Shown here one piece after another: positions 48,796 to 59,478 of a stretch of DNA of 64,000 nucleotides; position 1 is the first letter of the stretch, and every line of letters starts with the position of its first letter. The DNA is from Sympetrum striolatum (lineage: Eukaryota > Arthropoda > Insecta > Odonata > Libellulidae). Position numbers and translations under genes: made by a program. The notes beneath the pieces were generated by a model that was given only the letters and a program-made list of their open reading frames with translations, was not told the DNA's origin and searched no databases. The stretch is from NCBI GenBank assembly GCA_947579665.1, contig OX388347.1:40866943-40930942 (forward strand), written 5' to 3'.

Positions 48796-50689
48796 CAGTT
48801 GTAATAAAACCTTTCTGACGATACCGAAATATTTAATTCTTTTTGTTCACCAAGAATAAATGTAGAAACATTTCAAAGGATGAGTGAAAAGGTGCCTTCG
48901 GCGTTTACTGATGAAACGTACTATTATATTAGTTGCAGAAAGCAATAATGTGCCCAGGTATTACTACATCCTTGGCACTGTAAAGGAATTACTAATGGTG
49001 AACTAAGTTGAATAATGAAAGACACAATAGGTGTTGAACTAAGGAATTATCGGAGATGAAGTGATTGGCAGCAGATGGGTATTGGACTTGAGAACCTAGC
49101 TACTGACTTACATCCAATGACGATAATGTAGAAAATCTAAATGGCTTCAAATAATTAAGGACGCATTTTGTATATGAGGTGGAAAAGGATATACTTTTAC
49201 GGAATCATTCCTTCGGCGAATGGCAGAGAGATGATTGACAATCTCCGGTCACCGCGGAAGACGTCATAATCCAGACGTGAAAACGGAATCCTTACTTTAT
49301 AATACAACCGCTTTAAGGGGACGGACTTTAAGAGGAAATAAAGAGCAGTATATATCTGTATACTGGGGTCCAAGGTCAGAGGAACGTTTACTCACTTCAT
49401 ATAGCTCTCAGGATACTCTCTCTATATAAGAGGAAAGGGTTCCAGGGACATATTCGACTGCCAATACGTCAAATGGGGCTTAGAGAGAGATAAAGAGGAA
49501 CTGAAACGTACTTTCTCAGCCGGAAAGTTTATTTTTTCCATAAAATAATGGCTCGGTAATAAGGGGCGCATTTTACGACCGGAATCGATTGGAGATATTT
49601 TTTATCTCGCTCCAGAGTTTCGGCAGCCTAAATTTAGGAACATTTTTTGGTAATTGCATAAGCCGTGCATTTTTATTGCATGGCTACCAAATTGGACTAC
49701 ATCATCCAGCTCTTCGTTTTTTCGAACTCGGTCCGTAGTTTTTGGAGTGTTATATCGGTAACCGGAGCGGAACTTGAGGACGACGTGAAATTGCTCTGTA
49801 TTTAAATGTAAGCCAGAACTTTTTAATCCTGGCTCGGTAATATTCACTAATTTTTCTGATGATAAGTAACAATTTAATTCGCGTCTATAATATTTGTTGA
49901 ACAAATTACTTCCTCGAACAGGTATGGAATTACTCTATCAAGACAGCCATGGAGAAATTTTTTTCTTAATATTTGTCACGCGACGCTTGCTAAATTTGCT
50001 TATAACCTCTCATTATAATATAGTATAAAAATCGCCATAAAAATTTAAATGTTTTATTCTTCAGTGAATGATTCATATTCTCTCTCGGAATAATTTGTCC
50101 ATTGATCCATGAATTTCGAATCTGTTCCTATAATTTTCTAGGTAGAAAAAGGTTAAGATTATTTACATAGCATAGTCTTCAGAAAATATTACACTTGAGA
50201 AATCCTTAATAGGACTTCATTTTTTATAATTTTTCCTTCGTTCCATTATATTTCTTCAAATTTATTCATATTTTTCTCTCATCTAGACCAGTAAAGAATA
50301 TAACTCTAAAAAAGGAATCTGAAGAAACAAAGTTGCAATACAAGGGATACTGGAAAGCCGTAGAGGGTTCTAAACAGTAGGAAATTGACAAAAATAAAAA
50401 GATATTTGGAAATGAGAAATATGCGTTTACTCCATATAGCTCTCTAGATACTGTCTCTAATAAGAGGACGTTTCTACGAAAATATCTAGCCGCTATTAGA
50501 AATTCGTATAAGGATAATGTTTGCTATTTTATCTCAAAAGAATTATAGGATGGCATTCTCATGTAAATGTGAAAATGCTTCCTTTGAAGAATACCTTACT
50601 AGATTAAGAAAATGAAATATTTCGAGTTCGAGAAGGTAGAAAATGGGAAGACCAAGAAATTAGTGTTTTAATTAGAAAGTTTAGTGTGT
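48796..50689. other. Non-coding DNA with a GC-richer patch (49220-49860)
   Basis: The minus frame of 100 codons at 49602-49904 and the plus frame at 49235-49429 have no recognised domain. 49905-50689 is AT-rich. Confidence 0.45.
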
Positions 50690-51843
50690 CCGCTACGTCT
50701 CAATTATCTCAGTTATGTCTCTCCTTCGCCTGCCTTTTCCACAATTCCGGCGATGTTTCGAGGCTTCCCACCCACACAAATATATCTCCGCGCCCAATTC
50801 TCGGATCCCTTTTCCGAGGTTTGATTAATATCCTCATTCGTTAACAACCGCAAAACTTTTCACGGCTAACTAGGAAGGCGAGAAGACGCCAAAAAAAAGA
50901 TCGCCTTCAATGACGGCATCGGTAAACACCTTAATTACTTCACCGCGGCTGATGAAAGACCTATCTCCGAGCGTTTCTCACGGCGAGGCAACCGCGATGG
51001 AGAAAAGCACATCTGCGGTCGAGCAGTCAGTTTTTGCATCAACTTATTTATGCTCTAGTACAGCTAGTCTTTTTGGCATGGACTGATCTCTTCGCTTCGT
51101 TGCTTTGTGAGTTATACCTTGGTGTCCCCTTCTGCCATCCCCTAATCGTGGAAAAACGATCGCAAAAAAGAGTTACACGCCTCCTGATGGTAATGATTCC
51201 ATTCCCGATTCTACTCACCCGAAATGCACTTTTACACTCGGCGAGTAATCTTTTTTTCACGACAGATCAATCACTCACCTACTCTCTCGCAAAGGCCGGC
51301 GTGTTTTTTTTATACCGGCAGATACACTCCTCTTCAGGTGCGGATGCTTCGCTCGGCAACCACTCCGTCAACTTCACACACAAGGTCCAGTATAAGGTAA
51401 ACAAATAAAAACGGTCACCGCCGCAAAATAAACAATTCCTCAATGGGTCAAAGTGTTAGCGTGAAAATATTCTCTCCTCGTCCGGAGCACCGAACAAAAG
51501 AAGGTTGGCAATCGTTGGAGGAAATTCGCGACCGTCTTCCGCAAAGTTCGCACTGAATCCCAAGGGGAGCGATTTTCGAACTTTTTTGTTCCGATTCCGG
51601 TAGACGTCGGAATTGGCGATTTTGTATCGCCGCGTCGAAGCGTGTCGGACAGCGGATGACACGCGAGCTACGTCTACCGCCGAGTTCCGCGCGCGACTGC
51701 CTGTAAACAGCGGGTCTGTGGCCTCTCCTTGGGCGACCGGAAAATGGTCGGAGAGAAGGATGGAGGGGGGGAAGGAGGGAGGAGGTGGGAGGGGGACGCG
51801 TGGCAAAGGTCCGGGTCAGGAGTGGGGATGAGTCGAGAAACTC

Positions 51844-51856
51844 TAGCGCCACCTGC
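51844..51856 (-). promoter_or_regulatory. CTCF-like motif GCAGGTGGCGCTA
   Basis: The minus strand contains AGGTGGCGC, the core reported for Drosophila CTCF, flanked by GC and TA. It lies in the CpG-rich patch, 154 bp from a second similar motif in the same orientation. This is a sequence match only; occupancy is not shown. Confidence 0.5.
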
Positions 51857-51997
51857 ATCCACGACTTATGGCGCCTGCGCGCGGGGTTTTAACCCTGATC
51901 CCTCTCTATCTCCCTCGCCACCCCCTTTACTTCTATGTCTCGCATAACTTTCATCACTGTTGCCCACGGAGGTGGTCCAATCATCCCCCGGCCTCAA

Positions 51998-52010
51998 TAG
52001 CGCCCTCTCC
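51998..52010 (-). promoter_or_regulatory. Second CTCF-like motif GGAGAGGGCGCTA
   Basis: The minus strand reads AGAGGGCGCTA, the vertebrate/insect CTCF core variant AG(A/G)GGGCGCT. Same strand and same GCGCTA end as the motif at 51844. Confidence 0.4.
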
Positions 52011-52160
52011 GGGCTCGAGTTTGGGAGATACGCTCTCCTCTGTTGTGTTGCGGAATCCCCGGTTCTGAAAACTTGATGATTTAAGAATCGGGGTAGAATT
52101 AGGGGGTGGAGGAGAACATCCTGATGGGTCTTTTGGTCCGTGGGGTCCATTATATGTTGT

Positions 52161-52923
52161 GCTTCTAAAATTATGGACAGGTCCAGCAGAGGCTATAGCT
52201 TCCCTTGGTGGTCTCAGTTTCCTTCGGTTACTGCATAGAACACCCAGAATACTTTATTCTTCTCTCGATTATCTTATATTTTATATCTAAGTACAACTAC
52301 TTATTTATAGTTAAAAAGCATTGGAAAACATAAAGCACATGTTAATTTTTAAAAGCACAAATATTGTAGAAATATATTGATATTTATTGATGATAAGAAA
52401 TAAATATGCTTCAAAAATATTAAACATGAACACGGAATTAGGACTTCTATTATTATTATTTATAGTCTGTGAATATTTAAGGTAAAATATATTAAATATC
52501 CAATCGGCCCCTATATGAACCACAAGATATATCTATTATCGCAGAGATTCCTAGTGTCAGCTTAGTGAACATTCTGTGGTTTTAGTAAATCTGTAGGAGT
52601 AAAGTAGTAAACCAGTAAAGTGACTATGGATCTCTGTGTTTCAAACTGCCACAAAGTTAAGCTTGAACTCACCAGTTATATCTATTATGTTCAAAATATT
52701 TTCAAAATGCGAAATATTCCTATTGGGTCGGTTTCCGTGATAACATCAATTATTTGGTGGAAAGACATTAAAACACTTAATAATTTACTCCATAATATTT
52801 CGCTCCCTGCATATTTCCCAAGTGCATCCCCAGATATTCAAACAAGTCATATAAGGTCTTTAATAAGGCGAGATTGAGAATGAAAAGTATCTTCTTCCAT
52901 TTACGTTGATAATATTAACAACA
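52161..52923. other. AT-rich non-coding DNA
   Basis: No gene was recognised. Frames at 52311-52523 (-) and 52620-52877 (+) lack known motifs. Confidence 0.5.
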
Positions 52924-52998
52924 GCTCCCGGATTGCCATGTGGACAGCGCGTTTGCCTTTGGTGAAAGCGATCCTGGGTTCGAATCCCGGTGGGAGCC
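52924..52998 (+). tRNA. tRNA-like sequence (tRNA pseudogene or SINE head)
   Basis: gctcccg (52924-52930) pairs with tgggagc (52991-52997) over seven positions with one G-U, as an acceptor stem. The T arm is ctggg, loop ttcgaat, cccgg (52974-52990), and includes a perfect B box, GGTTCGAATCC. An A-box-like ttgccatgtgg lies at 52933-52943. The D stem pairs poorly, two extra bases follow the acceptor stem, and no clean anticodon arm forms. I therefore favour a decayed tRNA or the promoter head of a tRNA-derived SINE over a working tRNA. A TTTT stretch follows at about 53031. Confidence 0.6.
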
Positions 52999-53553
52999 AA
53001 TGTGCGAAATGACCTAAGCTGTCAAAGCACTTTTAAGAATACTACTAATATTAACAACAAAAATAATGTGTTGGTGAATAGAGATAGGAAAAATTTTAGA
53101 AAAAAGGTAGATGCATTCACATACCAAAGTGGATGGAATATAATGAGAAGAGAGAGGAAGAGAGGAAAGGTAAATTTTGGTGAAAGATAAATATAACTGG
53201 GAGATAGATTAAGAACATATTTCCCATTGAAAGGGGATGATGAGGGAATCCAGTGGATCAACTTTAAGATCAGAGGACACAGGTTGAGGGAGAGAGAATT
53301 TCTCCTCGCGAACCATATATTCTGCTCCTTCATCCGCGATATCTTTCTGGTCTTAATTACTCGCAGAGAAAATTTTGATGAACATAAATCGTTACTTCCA
53401 TTATATTTGGGAGGACTCTTCTTTAAACTCTTGAAAGCGGATATTGAGAAAAACGCTAATAAAAGCATACCTATTATAAACGATTCTTTCTAACGTAATA
53501 TGTAAATTATAACGTGACGAATTCGAAATGGGAAGCAAACTGGGGATTAAGGA
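52999..53553. other. Non-coding DNA downstream of the tRNA-like sequence
   Basis: If the tRNA-like piece heads a SINE, its body would lie here, but no tail repeat is obvious. Opposite-strand frames (53022-53468 minus, 53227-53493 plus) overlap and match nothing known. Confidence 0.4.
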
Positions 53554-53800
53554 TAGTTAGTTAGTTAGTTAGTTTGACCCTTTATGGGCGAGGTTAGGCC
53601 CAAGTGGGCCTCTCTTTCACCTAACCTCGTATGTCGATTACATTTAAACTTATTAAAAACTCAACTTATTAAAAAAATACAAAAAAAAGAGTAGGGTGTG
53701 GGAAAAAATCTTTGCAACTGAAGGTTGACTAAGAAAAAACCCACGTTGCGGGAAAACACCCACAAAGAAGGGGGGTGAAAAAAACCCGCGAAAACACAGT
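53554..53800 (-). mobile_element. Retroelement 3' end with (CTAA)n tail, minus strand
   Basis: On the minus strand a stretch of about 230 bp ends with a stable hairpin (53629-53589), then cccataaagggtcaa, then five CTAA/CTA units (53574-53554). A 3' hairpin followed by a short tandem tail is the typical end of several LINE clades and of SINEs that borrow their machinery. No coding part is readable. The 5' limit near 53800 is a guess from the change in base composition. Confidence 0.55.
53589..53629. repeat. Nested hairpin
   Basis: The outer stem cgaggttagg/cctaacctcg is 10 bp and perfect. Inside it a second palindrome, ggcccaagtgggcc, shares the last two bases of the left arm. The two structures are therefore alternative folds. 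Confidence 0.85.
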
Positions 53801-54007
53801 AATAGAAATAAATACAATAATATACAAACATAGATGTATGAAAAGTGAAAAAGATTAGATATGAAAAATTATTTTAGAAAGTAAATTTAACAAAAGGTAT
53901 AATTTATAAAATTTCTTCAGCCGGAGGCATTTGTCAATAGATTTTTTCATGGACTGTCTTGAAGTCCTTGTCATTATATAGGTAATTCCTGTTAAACGGA
54001 GGTGCCT
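53801..54007. other. AT-rich spacer
   Basis: No feature was recognised between the retroelement tail and the 1-kb tandem array. Confidence 0.5.
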
Positions 54008-54870
54008 GTAAAAAAAAAATCTGATGTGGCCAGCACATGACTTTCTCCATATATATAATATGTAAATATTTATCTACCGCAGTAATTCCGAACTCTATAT
54101 TCCATCTAAACTTGGAATATGAGTGATTAATATTATATATTATCTTTGACGCCAAAAACATGATAAATAATGTTTTACGGGACATGATCGATGAAAAACG
54201 ATGAAATTGGCCTTTCGCCCATAGAGCCCAGAGCGCCCACAAAGTACATAATCAGCAACTTCCGGTTTATCAGTGTTTCATGAATAACTCCTACACAATC
54301 AGTGATACAAAAATATGTTTCAACCAAAAGTTATAGTAAATTACATTTTCTAAAACTTTTACAAATAATAGTATATACCTAAATAACATATATATGGAGA
54401 TATTTTGAAAACCGGAAATGAGCTCTTAAGAATGAAGCTCAACTTCCGGTTAACCGATTTACTCCAAAAACTAATCAACTCTAAAAAAACAAACCAAAGT
54501 ACTATATATGAAATTTGGTGTTGATATAATGAACAGTTTTTAAGTTAGATCGCCCACAAAGTACATAACAGCTACTTCCGGTTTATCGGTATTTCACGAA
54601 TAACTCCTAATCAACCGGTGATATAAAAATATGTTAAATACAAAAGTTATAGTAAATTACATTATCTAAAACTTTTATAAGTAATACAATACACGTATAT
54701 ATCATATTTATGGAGATATTTTGAAAACCGGAAATGAGCTTTAATGAATGAAGCTCGACTTCCGGTCAACCGATTTACTCCAAAAACTAATCAACTCTGA
54801 TAGCACATACCACAATACTATATACGAAGTTTGGTATTGATACGACAAATAGTTTTCACGTTAGAGCGCC

Positions 54871-54896
54871 CACAAACACACACACACATACACACA
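54871..54896. repeat. (CA)n microsatellite, unit one
   Basis: A short interrupted CA run at the corresponding place in the first unit, about 26 bp. Confidence 0.9.
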
Positions 54897-54991
54897 GACA
54901 TCATTCCGAAAATAGTCAAAACGTGTTCTAGGGACCCCAAAACACGTATTTCCGTTGAAATCTCGAAGTCGAATTTTTTCATGAAAACAAT

Positions 54992-55022
54992 ACTTTCTCT
55001 ATACTTCGTATATGGAGAAAGT
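54992..55022. repeat. Terminal hairpin of unit one
   Basis: actttctctatac, loop ttc, gtatatggagaaagt. The stem has a two-base bulge. The same string, as actttctccatata, appears inverted at the left end of the unit. Confidence 0.8.
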
Positions 55023-55884
55023 AAAAAATCTGATGTGGCCAGCACATGACTTTCTCCATATATAAGATGTAAATATTTATCTACGACAGTAATTTCGAAC
55101 TCTATATTCCATCTAAACTTTGAAGATGAGTGATTAATTTATATATTATTACCTTTTACGTCACAAACATTATAAATAATGTTTTTCGGGACATGTACGA
55201 TGAAAAACCATGAAGTGGCCTTTCGCCCCAGCGCCCAGAGCGCCCACAACGTACATAATCACCAACTTCCGGTTTATCAGTATTTCACAAATAACTCCTA
55301 CACAATCAGTGATACAAAAATATGTTTCATACAAAAGTCATAGTAAATTACATTTTCTAAAACTTTTAAAAATAATAGTCTATACCTAAATATCATATTT
55401 ATGGAGATATTTTGAAAACCGGAAATGGGCTTTGAAGAATGAAGCTCGACTTCCGGTTAACCGATTTACACCAAAATCTAATCAACTCTAACAACACAAA
55501 CTAAAATACTATATATTAAATTTGGTGTTGAACCAACAAACCGTTCTCATGTTAGAGCGCCCACAAAGTACATAATCAGCTACTTCCGGTTGATCAGTAT
55601 TTCACGAATAACTCCTAATCAACTGGTGATACAAAAATATTTTAAATACAAAAGTTATAGTAAAACACATTATCTAAAACTTTTGTTCTGTATACAATAT
55701 ACCTATATATCATATTTATGGAGATATTTTGAAAACCGGAAATAAGCTTTGATGAATGAAGCTCGACTTCCGGTTTACCGATTTACTTGAAAACCTAATC
55801 AACTCTGACAGCACACACCACAGTACTATATATGAATTTTGGTATTGATACGACTAATAGTTTTCACGTTAGAGCGCCCACTGT

Positions 55885-55890
55885 CACACA

Positions 55891-55945
<55 letters not shown>

Positions 55946-55948
55946 ACA
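55885..55948. repeat. (CA)n microsatellite, unit two
   Basis: A CA run of about 64 bp with two CATA interruptions, more than twice the length of its counterpart in unit one. It creates His/Thr-repeat and Cys/Val-repeat open frames that are not genes. Confidence 0.95.
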
Positions 55949-56043
55949 GACATCATTCCGAAAATGGTCAAAACGTGTTCTAGGGACCCCAAAACATGTA
56001 TTTCCGTTGAAATCTCGAAGTCGATTTTTTTCATGAAAACAAT

Positions 56044-56074
56044 ACTTTCTCTATACTTCGTATATGGAGAAAGT
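56044..56074. repeat. Terminal hairpin of unit two
   Basis: Same hairpin as at 54992-55022, unchanged in stem and loop, while the preceding subrepeats have diverged. Confidence 0.8.
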
Positions 56075-56079
56075 AAAAA

Positions 56080-59037
56080 GGTAGTAAAAAGAAAAAATAG
56101 TAAGAGGTTATAGAGGAGAAGATAAGTCAAATCTCTCGTTAGGTATTGTGCGAGCATGCAGCCTATGAGTAAATCATCTAAGCATTGCATATTCCGGAGA
56201 AATATTTATGAGAGAGTAAATTGTAAATGACCCTTAAGTCTGTTGAGCTAATTTGGATACTTGAAAATAAATTATTGATGTGATGACTGAGAATCGGTTC
56301 TGACTGAAAAAATAAAGCGGAGATAGACGATTTTGCTTGGTCAGATATTGAAAGGGAATAAATTAATAAAAGAAATTATTGAAGATTGTACACTATGAAA
56401 ACGACACAAGAGAAGATACATATTAATTATTTACTGTGGATTAAGGAATAAGTAAATGGTATTTATTAGGAAATGTTATAATTATCGTAGATGATCGCAT
56501 ATGAGTTTTCCCATTAAGAATTTTCAGTTCTCAAAATGCTGCAATTGATATTCAAATTTCTACATACGCACTTTAAACTGAAATTCTTAACTATAGCTGA
56601 TTCACCATTCATAAAGATATCCCCTCAAGGAAAAATGTAATCGCAAGGCATGAAAAATATGAAGAATAATGTATCTACACTTCATTGCCATTTTTGATTA
56701 ATGCTGCGTATCGCATGCATACATACTGATCTAGCTCTACCCACGCAGGATGAGTAAATATCATGTCTCTTGCCACTTCACTACTCATAACTATTTGCAA
56801 ATTTATTTCACTTCGTACATATCCATATATCGTTATGCATATATTGTATTTCTGTCATCTTCTTTTCAAAAGGATATCTCATTGCTTCAATCAACAAATA
56901 TTTTCTAGGGAAAGCTACTCTTTTTGAATTAAGAATAGAAAGGTAATCACATCAATCGCAATTCAATTGATACTCAAAGTCGTGACTAAGTGGGAAGTGA
57001 TTACTACATAGACGCTACTCCTGGTAAAAATGAAAACTTTGTTTCAATTTGAGTATTAATTCTGATAATTAGAATTAAACGCGACCTGTAATTAAACCGT
57101 GTAATCATCATTTTAAGCCTCACGATTGTTGTGAAACCTTGTTGAAACTTTGTCGCGGCTCTCCATTAAAGGAAAAATATTTGTGGAAAAGGTATAACAC
57201 ATCTCTTATCTCTACATGACAAATTTCCAGAACACCTTATCTCTTACTGTGAATTTTAATTCTGTTAAATTTATACAACAGAGAATGTCGCAAATGAAAG
57301 CAAGATTTAACTTATATGTGTAAATAATAGAGAAGGCTAGAGCTATCAATAACAGGGATTGCATGCATCCTTCTACTGCTTTATTTTTACAAATTTTAGT
57401 GCTATTTTAAATATATTAATTTGAATTTTACTTTTACGCCAAAGCAAAATATCCAAAAGAAATTTCGATAGTTATTTAAGTGATTAGGTATTTTCTTCAG
57501 CTTGGCGGCTGAAAACAAAAAATAATTTTCTTCTTGTTTTTTGGCCCATGAAAAATCATCAGTATGAAATCATTAGTATTGAATCATCCATATAATGCTT
57601 ATGTTTTACCAATGAGGAAGTTTTGAGAAAATAATGCTATAAACTAAGAATCCCTTTGTTTAACCTGATCGAACAATGCAACGAAGTTTCCTTGAGAATA
57701 TTTGAGATCAAATTTTCCAGACTATCCATACTGCTGATAATAAATCTACATATAGATACAATCCATATCATCTTTTTGTCTCCTATATAGACATGAAAAC
57801 AATACCTTTTAGATAGTGAAACTCGTAATTTGACCAAATTGAAAGGTTTGACCGCTTTGATCATAGTAGAGCCGAAGCCAACGTCAAACCGTAATCCATG
57901 GGATTAAAAGGATCTCAGAGATATCTGATGAGGTCTTTTAATTTTTATTGTTCTTCAACATCAGGACCTAAAGCTTCCTTGTTAACCTTCGGAGATGGAA
58001 ATATAAATATTAAAACGTTTTTCCATACGCCCACACATGATATGATCGGGGGATTTATCGAGTCCTTGTATATGAAGGATACAGAAGGGGTAAAAAAAAA
58101 GGGGATACAATATAAAGATTCCAAGTGTCGCTAATCGGTTATACTATTTGATAATTTGATTTATTTATCGTGAAAGTTATGTTATTGTATGTAATGGAAA
58201 TTGTCATCCATAGGGTCATTTTGCTACTTAAACTGGCACTTGCTTCTGTTAAAGCATTCTGACTCTGAGGGGATAGGAAGGGCAAACTACCTTTACAAGT
58301 CTGTTTGCTCTAGGTACTTTGAACACTTTATGGACCGTAACAGTAGAATAGAGAGCATGTCCAGTCATAACATTTACAAAATTGGTATAAATATTAACGA
58401 TTTGATTAATGATTGAAGGTTTCTCGAAAATATCTTGTTTATTTGAGAATGATAAATATAATTTATTAATAAGATACCACAATTAATTGTTATAAATTTT
58501 AAATATGATGAATATAAATAAAATTATGCGATGATACTATTAATTTATATAATATTATACAATTGAATTTCGGTTAATTAAGAGATACTGATGATATGAT
58601 TTAAAGAGTTTGCAGAAATTTATACATTGCCTTTCAAATGATGAAAACAGTCTTCCGTATATTGGAAAATATTTCTACTCTCACCGCAAGAGGAAAAATC
58701 AAAGTAGATGAGTGAGCTACAACACTGTGCTCTAATATTATTACCCTTTAAATGCTTTATATATATTTTTTCGTACAATGAGCACACTTACTAACGAAAT
58801 TATATGATTTAGGATGTTATGTAAAACAATGAACAAATATTCGTTTAGGCTAGATTTTTGTGGAGTTATAAAACTCTCTTTTTCCAGTATGCGCTTTGAA
58901 GCGATTGATTTGTTTAAAAGAATTTGGTTTAAAAATATAAGGAAAAATAATTAAATATCACATTTTTGTCAATGATCCTCAACTCTGTTACAACGTTACA
59001 AATATTTCAATCTTGCCGAGTAGAAGGGATTGGCTGA
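56080..59037. other. AT-rich non-coding DNA
   Basis: No gene was recognised. Frames at 57637-57864 (-), 57898-58134 (+), 58201-58416 (+) and 58249-58482 (-) have no known motifs. Confidence 0.5.
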
Positions 59038-59478
59038 GCGGCTCTCTTTTTCGTCAAGGGAACAAGTAAATCATCCGAAAATTTCTACGAAACTAGGAAG
59101 CGGACCCCATTGCCTGGAAGGAAAAGTAACTTCGACAACACCGGAGATATATTTCATCATGTTCCGATAAAGAATAAACACATTCAATCCTTAATAACTT
59201 CATTTCCTAAAGTCACTCCATCGGTGTGGTTCCTCGTGGGATTATGTCAAAGAAAGTTTACGGGCGCAAGGCTGAGAGCCTTCACTATTTACGACGTCGA
59301 GCATGAGTTTGCTGCGGGCAGCGTTAAGCCTGAAAAAGTGGACCCTTCACAGTTACCGCCAACGACATTTTTGCGTCTAGAGCATTCAGCATATCCCATA
59401 GGGATAACATTTTGGAAAGAAAAAGCACCTGATGATGACATAGTCCCTGGTGTTTCATCTTCTAATTTTGCAAATTGA
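59038..59478 (+). pseudogene. 146-codon open frame without ATG; possible mobile-element protein remnant
   Basis: Open from just after TGA (59035) to TGA at 59476, in a GC-richer island. The composition is protein-like: few low-complexity runs and an acidic C-terminal part ending ...APDDD. There is no ATG in the frame. The stretch GSVKPEKVDPSQLPPTTF followed by LEHSA resembles the L-P-P-T-(S/T)-x-x-A-x-x-H-S-x-R-x-Y-x-Q-x-x-x-W segment of a family widely copied in arthropod genomes, recalled from memory and without a name I can give. The upstream G-C-D-T-T-S part of that family is not seen. Alternatives are an exon of an unknown gene or chance. Confidence 0.35.

Larger units (their letters stand above)
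50690..52160. promoter_or_regulatory. CpG-rich patch, candidate promoter or insulator
   Basis: This is the most CpG- and GC-rich stretch of the window, with dense CpG from about 51470 to 52040. Features: an arthropod-type initiator string TCAGTT at 51027-51032; two CTCF-like motifs (51844-51856, 51998-52010); an NRF-1-like gcgcctgcgcgc at 51871-51882; and a donor-like AAGGTAAAC near 51395. Several overlapping open frames (plus 51034-51408; minus 51448-51858; plus 51868-52068) are expected in GC-rich DNA with few stops, and none has a known domain. It may contain a 5' untranslated first exon. No TATA box was seen. Confidence 0.45.
54008..56079 (+). repeat. Two-copy tandem array of a composite ~1-kb unit
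   Basis: Unit one starts at about 54008 and unit two at about 55024; the shared anchor ctgatgtggccagcacatga is 1009 bp apart. Each unit has a left segment with actttctccatata, then three starts of a subrepeat of about 317 bp at cgcccac (54234, 54551, 54867; 55241, 55558, 55875). Subrepeats contain acttccggtttatc and the antiparallel aaaaccggaaat and cttccggtt..ccgattta boxes. Each unit ends with a CA microsatellite, a gacatcattccgaaaat..tcaaaacgtgttc block and a hairpin. Unit two is longer because its microsatellite is expanded. No protein of note is encoded. Confidence 0.9.

Noticed and set aside
51034..52150. Seven overlapping open frames of 60-136 codons
   Set aside because: GC-rich DNA has few stop codons; frames occur in all phases on both strands and none has a recognisable domain. 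The patch is annotated as regulatory instead.
53554..53574. Insect telomere repeat
   Set aside because: The unit is TTAG, not the insect telomeric TTAGG; only five units, next to a hairpin as in a retroelement tail.
53589..53629. Rho-independent terminator
   Set aside because: It has a hairpin but no T-run in the right place, and the window is not bacterial.
54008..56079. Centromeric-type satellite array
   Set aside because: Only two units with unlike ends and an internal hairpin boundary; more like tandem copies of a dispersed element.
55832..56113. Open frames with His-Thr and Cys-Val repeats
   Set aside because: They are direct products of the (CA)n microsatellite.
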